NCBI GenBank assembly: GCA_016295505.1
Contig: JAEDLC010000046.1
Location: 1 to 14,133, forward strand
Direction: 5' to 3'
From: Dorea sp.
GTDB lineage: Bacteria; Bacillota_A; Clostridia; Lachnospirales; Lachnospiraceae
Length of the DNA: 14,133 bases
Every line of letters starts with the position of its first letter. The first letter of the stretch is position 1. Of the stretch, positions 7,542 through 14,133 are shown piece by piece. A model generated the notes under the pieces. That model saw nothing but the letters and a program-made list of their open reading frames with translations. It was not told where the DNA came from and ran no database searches. Both the position numbers and the translations under genes were made by a program.

Positions 7542-7586
7542 AACAACAAATGCTCGAATCAACACATTCAACTTAAGGAGGAAATT

Positions 7587-9212
7587 ATGGCAGTAAAATA
7601 TGTATTCGTTACAGGCGGTGTCGTATCCGGATTGGGTAAAGGAATCACAGCTGCGTCTCTCGGACGTCTGCTTAAAGCACGTGGTTACACTGTGACCATG
7701 CAGAAATTCGATCCTTATATCAACATTGACCCGGGAACCATGAATCCCGTACAGCACGGTGAAGTATTTGTAACCGATGACGGTGCTGAGACAGATCTTG
7801 ATCTTGGACATTATGAAAGATTTATCGATGAAAGTCTGAGCAAAAATTCAAATGTAACAACCGGTAAGATCTACTGGTCCGTTCTACAGAAGGAACGCCG
7901 CGGAGACTTCGGTGGAGGAACCGTTCAGGTAATCCCACACATCACCAATGAAATCAAGTCCCGTTTCTATCGTAATCCTGCTGCCGAGAATACAGAAATT
8001 GCCATTATAGAAGTCGGTGGTACGGTAGGTGACATTGAAAGTCAGCCTTTCCTGGAAGCAATTCGTCAGTTCCAGCATGAAAAAGGACGCGAGAATGTAA
8101 TCCTGATTCATGTCACCCTGATTCCTTACCTGAAAGCTTCTCAGGAGATGAAGACCAAGCCTACCCAGGCAAGTGTAAAAGATCTTCAGGGAATGGGTAT
8201 CCAGCCGGATATTCTGGTCTGCCGTTCTGAACATCCTCTGAATGTTGGAATTAAAGATAAGATTGCGCTTTTCTGTAATGTGCCATCCAACCATGTACTT
8301 CAGAATCTGGATGTGGAATATCTTTATGAAGCACCACTTGCAATGGAAGAAGAAAATCTCGCCGGAGTTGTATGTGAATGTCTCCATCTGGACTGCCCGG
8401 AACCGGATTTAAAGGACTGGCAGGAAATGGTAGATTTTCTGAAAAATCCGAATACAGAAGTCACTGTCGCTCTGGTCGGCAAATATATTCAGCTTCATGA
8501 TGCTTACATCAGCGTTGTAGAGGCATTAAAACACGGCGGTATCTTCAGTCGCGCGACCGTGAATATCAAATGGATCGATTCTGAGACGGTAACTGCCGAT
8601 AATGTCGATGAGCTTCTTGGAGATGTAAGCGGTATCCTGGTTCCAGGCGGTTTTGGGAATCGCGGAATCGAAGGAAAACTTGAGGCGATCAAGTATGCCC
8701 GTACACACAAGATACCGTTCCTTGGTCTCTGTCTCGGTATGCAGCTCGCCATTGTGGAATTCGCAAGAAATGTCATTGGCTTTAATGATGCACACAGTGC
8801 AGAACTTGATCCGAATACCACTCATCCGGTCATCCACATCATGCCGGAGCAGATTGGAATTGAAGATATCGGCGGAACTTTAAGATTAGGTGCATATCCA
8901 TGTGTTCTTGATCAGACTTCAAAGGCATATGCACTGTATAAAAAGGAAAATATCAGCGAACGTCATCGTCACCGCTATGAAGTCAACAATGACTACCGCG
9001 ATGATCTGACCTCTCACGGAATGAAGCTCTCCGGTCTTTCTCCGGATGGCAGAATCGTAGAAATGATTGAGTTACCGGAACACCCATGGTATATTGCAAC
9101 ACAGGCACATCCGGAACTGAAGTCAAGACCAAACAGACCACATCCGTTATTCAGAGGATTCATAGAAGCTGCTCTGCAATACCAGGACGAACACCGGACT
9201 GAGACTTTATAA
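7587..9212 (+). CDS. pyrG: CTP synthase (glutamine-hydrolysing)
   Basis: Converts UTP, ATP and glutamine to CTP, the last step of de novo pyrimidine nucleotide synthesis. The 541-residue protein has the standard two domains. The amidoligase/synthase domain covers about 1-268, with the GGVVSGLGKG nucleotide loop (10-19, Lys18) and Mg-site residues Asp72 and Glu142 (IIEVGGTVGDIES). The class I glutamine amidotransferase domain runs from about 295 to the end, with nucleophile Cys382 in GLCLGMQ and His508 and Glu510 in AHPEL completing the triad. The start is unambiguous: a perfect AAGGAGG lies 5 nt upstream of the ATG. I see no terminator-antiterminator leader of the Bacillus GGGC type in the 63-nt gap before it. 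Transcription is probably at least partly from the DUF1846 promoter, and it ends at the hairpin at 9228-9267. Confidence 0.98.
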   Translation: MAVKYVFVTGGVVSGLGKGITAASLGRLLKARGYTVTMQKFDPYINIDPGTMNPVQHGEVFVTDDGAETDLDLGHYERFIDESLSKNSNVTTGKIYWSVLQKERRGDFGGGTVQVIPHITNEIKSRFYRNPAAENTEIAIIEVGGTVGDIESQPFLEAIRQFQHEKGRENVILIHVTLIPYLKASQEMKTKPTQASVKDLQGMGIQPDILVCRSEHPLNVGIKDKIALFCNVPSNHVLQNLDVEYLYEAPLAMEEENLAGVVCECLHLDCPEPDLKDWQEMVDFLKNPNTEVTVALVGKYIQLHDAYISVVEALKHGGIFSRATVNIKWIDSETVTADNVDELLGDVSGILVPGGFGNRGIEGKLEAIKYARTHKIPFLGLCLGMQLAIVEFARNVIGFNDAHSAELDPNTTHPVIHIMPEQIGIEDIGGTLRLGAYPCVLDQTSKAYALYKKENISERHRHRYEVNNDYRDDLTSHGMKLSGLSPDGRIVEMIELPEHPWYIATQAHPELKSRPNRPHPLFRGFIEAALQYQDEHRTETL

Positions 9213-9227
9213 GAAAAATAACGATTT

Positions 9228-9267
9228 AAAAGGGATGATTGCAAAATATTTGCAGCCATCCCTTTTT
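9228..9267. terminator. Bidirectional rho-independent terminator between pyrG and glf
   Basis: GGGATG (9232-9237) pairs with CATCCC (9257-9262), and an inner GCAAA (9241-9245) pairs with TTTGC (9249-9253) around a 3-nt ATA loop. One mismatch and one wobble lie between the two helices. Flanking A (9228-9231) and T (9263-9267) runs serve as U-tails for the opposite strands. The plus-strand tail (5 T) is the better one, for pyrG. On the minus strand the hairpin begins directly after the glf stop codon (9269-9271). Confidence 0.85.
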
Positions 9268-9268
9268 A

Positions 9269-10408
9269 TTATATCCGATCCATCATCTTCTTCACACATT
9301 TTAACGCTTCCGCGACAATCTGATGCATATCATAATACCGGTACATTCCCAGTCGTCCTCCAAAGATCACACGAGTTTCCTTTTCAGCCAGTGCCAGGTA
9401 TTTCTGATATAATGCATTATTCTTTTCATCATTCATTGGATAATAAGGCTCACATCCTCTGCTCCATGCCGCAGGATATTCCCTAGTGATTACCGTCTTT
9501 GGATTTACCGTTGTCTCTGTATTGCCATAGCCTCCCTGGCAACCATATTCAAAATGCTTATGTTCAATGATACGCGTATATGGAACCTCATATTCTGTAT
9601 AATTCACAACCGCATTTCCCTGATAGTTCTCTTCATCCAGCACTTCTGTCTCAAAACGCAGGCTTCGATACTCCAGCTCTCCGTAGCAGTAATCATAGTA
9701 TTCATCGATCATACCTGTGAACACAATATACTCAGCCTCCTGCTCCAGCTCCTTTCGCTGTGCAAAATAATCTGTCTCCAGACGTACTTCTGCTCCTTCG
9801 AGCATCTTTTCTATCATCTGCGTATACCCGCCGATCGGAATTCCCTGATATTTATCATTAAAATAATTATTGTCATAGACAAACCTTACAGGAAGTCTGC
9901 GGATGATAAAACTTGGAAGTTCTGTTGCCCGTTTCCCCCACTGCTTTTCAGTATATCCTTTTACCAGTTTTTCATAGATATCTTTTCCAACCAGAGAAAG
10001 TGCCTGTTCTTCGAGATTTTTTGGCTCTTCAATTCCTGCTTCACGGATCTGCTGTTCTATGATTGCTTTTGCTTCCGCAGGAGTCTTGATTCCCCACATC
10101 TTACTGAACGTGTTCATGTTGAAAGGCAGATTGTATAGTTCATCCTTATATCTGGCAACCGGACTGTTTGTATAGCGGTTAAACTGCGCAAACTGCTGCA
10201 CATAATCCCACACTTCCTGATCCGATGTATGGAAGATATGGGCGCCATACTCATGCACCTGTATTCCCTCAACTTCTTTCGTATAGATATTTCCTCCCAC
10301 ATGAGATCTTTTATCGATCACCAGAACCTTCTTTCCCCGTCTGACTGCCTCGTGTGCATAGATTGCCCCGAATAATCCAGCTCCTACTATCAGATAATCA
10401 TATTTCAT
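9269..10408 (-). CDS. glf: UDP-galactopyranose mutase
   Basis: Flavoenzyme that interconverts UDP-galactopyranose and UDP-galactofuranose, the donor for galactofuranose in capsule, exopolysaccharide or cell-wall glycans. The 379-residue length is typical. The N-terminal FAD-binding Rossmann motif is VGAGLFG (8-14) with the acidic strand end at VIDKR (30-34). VGGN (37-40) and HEYGAHIFHTS (52-62) are family hallmarks. KQWGKR (155-160) with IIRRLPVR (168-175), YTRIIEHKHF (277-286) and GGRLGMYRYYDM (350-361) carry the conserved substrate- and flavin-contacting Trp, Arg, Tyr and Asp residues. The ATG at 10408 has AAAGGAG (10418-10424) 9 nt upstream. That site lies inside the last codons of sbcC, and only 2 nt separate the sbcC stop from this start, so the genes should be translationally coupled. 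No glycosyltransferase or other surface-polysaccharide gene is adjacent in the window, which is unusual context for glf. Confidence 0.96.
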   Translation of the reverse strand: MKYDYLIVGAGLFGAIYAHEAVRRGKKVLVIDKRSHVGGNIYTKEVEGIQVHEYGAHIFHTSDQEVWDYVQQFAQFNRYTNSPVARYKDELYNLPFNMNTFSKMWGIKTPAEAKAIIEQQIREAGIEEPKNLEEQALSLVGKDIYEKLVKGYTEKQWGKRATELPSFIIRRLPVRFVYDNNYFNDKYQGIPIGGYTQMIEKMLEGAEVRLETDYFAQRKELEQEAEYIVFTGMIDEYYDYCYGELEYRSLRFETEVLDEENYQGNAVVNYTEYEVPYTRIIEHKHFEYGCQGGYGNTETTVNPKTVITREYPAAWSRGCEPYYPMNDEKNNALYQKYLALAEKETRVIFGGRLGMYRYYDMHQIVAEALKCVKKMMDRI

Positions 10409-10410
10409 CT

Positions 10411-13400
10411 TTATTTTCTCCTTTCATCCGACCACTGTACTTTGCTTCCTTTTTCCGTCTTTTTGACTGTAAGCTGACAATCGATCTGTTCTTTCAATTC
10501 ATTTACATGGGAAATGATACCGATCAGTCTGTCACCGCCCGCCAGATCGTTCAATATACGGATCGCCTGCTCTCTCGATGCATCATCCAGTGAGCCAAAT
10601 CCCTCATCAATGAACATGGTATCCAGACGGATCGCTCCCGCTGTACTCTGAACAATATCAGACAGCCCCAGTGCCATGGAAAGGGATGCCATGAATGACT
10701 CTCCGCCGGACAGCGTCTTCACATCCCGCACGGAATCGCTGGCCATATGGTACACATCCAGATCCAGCCCTGCCTGTCCCTGACTTCCAAGGCTCTTTAC
10801 ATCCCTGCATTGAAGAATGAATTCTCCTCCCGTCATCTGTACCAGCCTCCGGTTAGCCGCATGAATGATCTGACGAAAATACTGCCTCTGAACATAAGTT
10901 TCAAAGTCCAGTTTTGCACTGCCGCTCAGGCTGCCGTTTGCCGTCCTGCTCAGATTCCCGATCATCTCATACCTTCTTTGCATTTCTCCATTCATCTCAA
11001 AGTACTTCTTCAGATGCTCTCTTGCTTCCCGGTTTTTCTGATTGACCGTATAAAGCTGCATATACGCTTCCCGAAGCCCACGGGTCTGTTCCTCCAGCAT
11101 ATCCAGGCTGCTTTTCATGGATTCCAGATCTCTTCTTTGCTTGTCTTTCAGCTGCTCTTCCAGAATCTTTTTCTTCCCGGCGAGTTCTCTTCCCTGTATC
11201 TGATATTCCTGGATGTTTCGTTCCACATTCTCCATCTGATCCGATTCCATCCGGCTTGTGCGATACTGCTCTTCATTGGCAAATCCCTGTTCAGACAGCA
11301 ACTTCGTATATTCGGATTTCCAGTGTTCTTCCGACTCCACACACTGCGTAAGCGTCATTTCTTTGTTGTCCCGTTTTCCCTCTGTCTGTCGAAGATCTTC
11401 TGTCATCTGCCGAAGTTTCTGCTCTGCTTTTTCATAAGTTCTTCTTGCTGTATCCAGACATGTCTCCATCTCTTTTACTGCCCGTACGGCCTGTTCCTTC
11501 TGCGGATATGGGAGACGTTCATTCCATGCATTCTCCTCAGCTTCCATGACACGGATATTCGTCTGGATCTCTGCGAGATGTTCTTTTTTCTCTCCCCATG
11601 CTTCTTTCTGCTGCTCCTCTTCACGGCGCAGGATCTTCTGATCCTGTTCTGCCCGTTTCCAAAGAGCTGCCTCTCGATCTGCCTGCTGAAGCTTTCGCGA
11701 AACTGTCTGTATCTCTTTTTTCAGTTCCTCTTCCCGGCGTCCCGGCAGACCATCCGCTTCCGTACTTTCTGCTTCCGGTTCCTTCCCACACACCTTCACA
11801 TACGCCTTTTCATAAGCTTCCTTTTGAGCCTGGTATCTTAGGATAGATTCCCGGAAATCATAAGCGTCAGCATCTCTTACTTTTTCTGCCTGGTTACGCC
11901 TTTCTTTTGCCGCTTCTACTTCTTTTTGTGATGGCGCACCCTCTTTCAGGATACATTTCTTCGGGTGATCCGTGGATCCGCAGACCGGACACGGCACTCC
12001 CTCCCGAAGCTCCAGTGCAAGGATCCCGGCCTGTTCATCCAGAAATGACTGATAGATTTCCTCATACCTTGCCGCAGCATTCCGATACTCGCAAAGTCCC
12101 CGGTCAGCCTTTTCTTTCTTATCCTTACACTCTTTTTCGAGGAGACAAAGCCTTTCTTTCCATCGAATCAGTTCCTTCACTTCCTGTATCAGATCATCCA
12201 GCTGCTCTTTCTTAATCTTCAGACGATCCACAAGAAATCTGCTCTCCTGATAGGCTTCCAGATCCTGCTCTGCCTGCTTTCTTTTCTGCTCACATGTTTT
12301 CAGCCGTTCTTCCCCCTGGCGGATCAGCTGCAGACACTGTTCTTGCTTCTTCTGTAATTTCCGGATACTCTCATGTACTTTTTCTGCCTTCTCATATCCG
12401 GGGAGAATATCTTTTAATCGGATGATACGACCTTTGTATGTTTCATCTGCTGCCCGATATTCCTGCTCCTTTTTCTCCTTCTCTGCCTGAAGCACTCCTA
12501 TCTCTTTTTTCACAGCTTCCATCCTTGTCTTCAGACTATTCAGTTCTTCTGTAATCTGCTCCTTCTGCTCCCTGCTTCGCAGATACTCTGCCTCAGCTGT
12601 CCATACCTTTTCTGCTTTTTTCGCAAGTTCCAGGTATCCTTCCATCTGAAGGAACTCTTCCCGCCTCTGCCTCCACCTCAATTCCTGTTCACAGACGGTC
12701 TCATAGGAATCAAACATTGCATTGACAAGCTCCGCTTCCCTGCGCTTTTCCCGCTGGATATCCAGATCGTTCTGAATGGTATCCATCTCTTTTTTTCTCA
12801 GCTTTTCAATACTGTCATACTCTTTTATAATTCCTTTCAGTTCTTCCAGTATCTCCTCTTTGACTGGAATATCCTCCTGCAAAAGTAAAGACCACCTGTT
12901 TTTTTGCTCTTGTGAACACGCTTCCCATTCTACTCGTTTCATTTCCGTCTTTACTCTGTCCAGATTCTCTTCCAGACTCCGGTATAACTGTCCGGCATTT
13001 CTTTTCAGTTCTTCCTGAACCCGATAACAGATGCCGGTCTGAAAGATTCTGGAAAATATCTTTTTCCGCTCTTTTGACTCTGCAAGCAGAAGCTTCAGGA
13101 AATCTCCCTGGGCAATCATCGCAATCTGTGTAAACTGCACGGCATCCAGCCCCATGATCTCCACAATCTTCTGATCTGTCTCTCTCTTTTTTCCCCGGTA
13201 TACGCTGCCATCCGGAAGAAACAGTTCCACCTTGGAAGCTTCTCTTACATATCTTGGGGAACCGTCTGCATATTTTCGTTTTCCAAGACGAAGATATTCC
13301 GGATTCCTGCGAATCGTATATTCCTGTCCCTGATATAAAAATGTATAGATGACATACGTATCTGTATCTTCCCGCGCATACTGGCTTCTCATCATATTTC

Positions 13401-13584
13401 CATCACGGTTGCCTCCGCTGGTTCTGTCATACAGTGCGTATGTAATTGCATCGAAAATTGTCGTTTTTCCGGAGCCGGTATCCCCGGTGATCAGAAAAAG
13501 ACCATTCTGCATTCTCGAAAAGTCAATCTCTTCTTTTCCGGCATAGGAGCCAAATGCTGACATCACTAATCTAACAGGCTTCAA
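10411..13584 (-). CDS. sbcC: Nuclease SbcCD subunit C (Rad50-like SMC ATPase)
   Basis: ATPase subunit of the SbcCD complex, which with the SbcD nuclease opens and cuts DNA hairpins and blocked double-strand ends. The 1057-residue protein has the bipartite ABC head. Walker A GDTGSGKT is at 34-41 and a Q-loop lies in MIAQGDFLKLL. Two long Lys/Glu/Gln-rich coiled-coil arms occupy most of the middle, with the zinc-hook CPVC (Cys532, Cys535) at their apex. The ABC signature LSGGES is at 958-963 and Walker B FIDEG at 991-995. The start codon is TTG: AAAGGAG (13593-13599) lies 8 nt upstream, and the resulting N-terminus MKPVRLVMSAFGSYAG fits the family. The first in-frame ATG, seven codons later, would remove the first beta strand. 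It starts 3 nt after the sbcD stop and ends 2 nt before glf. Confidence 0.96.
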   Translation of the reverse strand: MKPVRLVMSAFGSYAGKEEIDFSRMQNGLFLITGDTGSGKTTIFDAITYALYDRTSGGNRDGNMMRSQYAREDTDTYVIYTFLYQGQEYTIRRNPEYLRLGKRKYADGSPRYVREASKVELFLPDGSVYRGKKRETDQKIVEIMGLDAVQFTQIAMIAQGDFLKLLLAESKERKKIFSRIFQTGICYRVQEELKRNAGQLYRSLEENLDRVKTEMKRVEWEACSQEQKNRWSLLLQEDIPVKEEILEELKGIIKEYDSIEKLRKKEMDTIQNDLDIQREKRREAELVNAMFDSYETVCEQELRWRQRREEFLQMEGYLELAKKAEKVWTAEAEYLRSREQKEQITEELNSLKTRMEAVKKEIGVLQAEKEKKEQEYRAADETYKGRIIRLKDILPGYEKAEKVHESIRKLQKKQEQCLQLIRQGEERLKTCEQKRKQAEQDLEAYQESRFLVDRLKIKKEQLDDLIQEVKELIRWKERLCLLEKECKDKKEKADRGLCEYRNAAARYEEIYQSFLDEQAGILALELREGVPCPVCGSTDHPKKCILKEGAPSQKEVEAAKERRNQAEKVRDADAYDFRESILRYQAQKEAYEKAYVKVCGKEPEAESTEADGLPGRREEELKKEIQTVSRKLQQADREAALWKRAEQDQKILRREEEQQKEAWGEKKEHLAEIQTNIRVMEAEENAWNERLPYPQKEQAVRAVKEMETCLDTARRTYEKAEQKLRQMTEDLRQTEGKRDNKEMTLTQCVESEEHWKSEYTKLLSEQGFANEEQYRTSRMESDQMENVERNIQEYQIQGRELAGKKKILEEQLKDKQRRDLESMKSSLDMLEEQTRGLREAYMQLYTVNQKNREAREHLKKYFEMNGEMQRRYEMIGNLSRTANGSLSGSAKLDFETYVQRQYFRQIIHAANRRLVQMTGGEFILQCRDVKSLGSQGQAGLDLDVYHMASDSVRDVKTLSGGESFMASLSMALGLSDIVQSTAGAIRLDTMFIDEGFGSLDDASREQAIRILNDLAGGDRLIGIISHVNELKEQIDCQLTVKKTEKGSKVQWSDERRK

Positions 13585-13599
13585 CCTCTACTCTCCTTT
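13585..13599 (-). promoter_or_regulatory. Ribosome binding site deciding the TTG start of sbcC
   Basis: AAAGGAG (13593-13599) sits inside the last sense codons of sbcD, 8 nt before TTG (13582-13584). The next in-frame ATG is 21 nt further on, too far from this site, so the site and the family N-terminus together select TTG. Confidence 0.8.
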
Positions 13600-14133
13600 C
13601 ACCTCATCAAAGATCTGTTCCATAACCTTCTTTTCTTCCTCCGACATATCCTTTCCCTGCATTTCACGATAAAAATCCTCAAAAGCAGAAAATGGATCCT
13701 TCACTTCAGGCTCTTCTTCTGTCTCCTCGAGCTTTTTCCTTGTTCTCTGGTTATCCACACGGATCTCAAGAACATGTGAATATACCCGTTCCAACTGCTC
13801 CCTTGGTTTATAGGGATCTATCTCGTCTGTCAGGGTAATGCTGACATAATCTTCTCTCTCTTCCTCCCTCGCCCCGGCAAGAATCTCTTCCAGTGTTCCC
13901 GTCTTTTTTCTGACATCGCGGATCGGATGAAGCGGCAGTTCTTCGATCTGAAGCACATCCTCCTTGGATTTCAGTGTCACCACAGTCAGGGTTTTATGAT
14001 GTCCACATTCACTGACCGAATACTTAAGGGGCGTCCCACAGTAACGGATCTTCTCACTCCCCACCTTCTGTGCTCCATGAAGATGACCAAGAGCCACATA
14101 ATCGAATCCCGCTACACCTGCTGTATCTACCTG
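13588..14133 (-). CDS. sbcD: Nuclease SbcCD subunit D (Mre11-like), N-terminus outside the window
   Basis: Metal-dependent nuclease partner of SbcC. The visible 181 residues are the C-terminal part, in frame from the right edge (QVDTAGVAGFDYVALGHLHG...). FDYVALGHLHGAQ contains the last metallophosphoesterase motif, GHLH, whose histidines bind the active-site metals. It is followed by RYCGTPLKYSVSE, another family hallmark, then by the capping and SbcC-contacting C-terminal region. The N-terminal metal motifs (usual D-x-H and GNHD) lie beyond the window, so completeness cannot be judged. The C-terminus from about residue 125 of the visible part is rich in Glu and Lys. A GTG at 14095-14097 is an internal codon, not a start, because the reading frame and conserved sequence continue upstream of it. 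It sits 3 nt before sbcC in one operon. Confidence 0.95.
   Translation of the reverse strand, partial: QVDTAGVAGFDYVALGHLHGAQKVGSEKIRYCGTPLKYSVSECGHHKTLTVVTLKSKEDVLQIEELPLHPIRDVRKKTGTLEEILAGAREEEREDYVSITLTDEIDPYKPREQLERVYSHVLEIRVDNQRTRKKLEETEEEPEVKDPFSAFEDFYREMQGKDMSEEEKKVMEQIFDEVKGE

Noticed and set aside
7524..7586. Bacillus-type pyrG attenuator or a riboswitch
   Set aside because: The 63-nt gap contains no GGGC start, no stem-loop and no terminator; it is too short and unstructured.
10747..11841. Long plus-strand open frame (about 364 codons) inside sbcC
   Set aside because: It is antisense to the coiled-coil region of sbcC, is rich in Leu, Phe, Ser and Cys as expected from the complement of Glu/Lys codons, and has no ribosome binding site or recognisable motif.
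10411..13584. Pyrimidine-rich, repeat-like CTTCTT/TCTTTC texture on the plus strand
   Set aside because: It is the complement of Glu/Lys/Gln codons in the SbcC coiled coils, with no exact repeat unit or regular spacing.

Overview
The window looks like ordinary chromosome of a low-to-mid G+C Firmicute, most likely a Lachnospiraceae-type Clostridium relative. The reasons are the run uvrC, hprK, glucokinase, the UPF0371/DUF1846 gene, the strong AGGAGG-type ribosome binding sites, and the sigma-A-like promoters. The genus cannot be fixed from the sequence alone. I see no insertion sequence, phage gene, CRISPR array, tRNA or rRNA, and gene density is high with short intergenic gaps.

Layout from left to right. 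Positions 1-3736 hold three minus-strand genes in transcription order uvrC, hprK and a ROK-family glucokinase cut by the left edge. hprK and the glucokinase are 17 nt apart. hprK appears to have its own extended -10 promoter lying over the end of uvrC. Minus-strand ftsH (3846-5852) lies upstream of uvrC and ends in a rho-independent terminator. A 177-bp divergent region (5853-6029) carries two back-to-back promoters: one for ftsH leftward, one for a DUF1846/UPF0371 gene rightward. That gene (6030-7523) is followed after 63 bp, with no terminator, by pyrG (7587-9212). pyrG converges on glf across a shared hairpin terminator at 9228-9267. Positions 9269-14133 are a tightly packed minus-strand operon in transcription order sbcD (cut by the right edge), sbcC and glf, with gaps of 3 and 2 nt. 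sbcC uses a TTG start.

How the genes work together. sbcD and sbcC encode the two subunits of one Mre11/Rad50-like nuclease, and uvrC encodes the incision subunit of nucleotide excision repair. hprK and the glucokinase connect carbon catabolite control with glucose phosphorylation. pyrG makes CTP, ftsH is the membrane AAA+ protease, and glf makes UDP-galactofuranose for surface glycans. The DUF1846 protein is the only full-length protein here without a known function.

I do not find a clearly new multi-gene system. The points most worth a second look are the DUF1846 protein with its glycine-rich near-Walker-A loop and its link to pyrG, a T8 tract just after a perfect -10 hexamer ahead of pyrG, a hairpin predicted at the extreme 5' end of the DUF1846 mRNA, and a surface-sugar gene translationally coupled to sbcCD.
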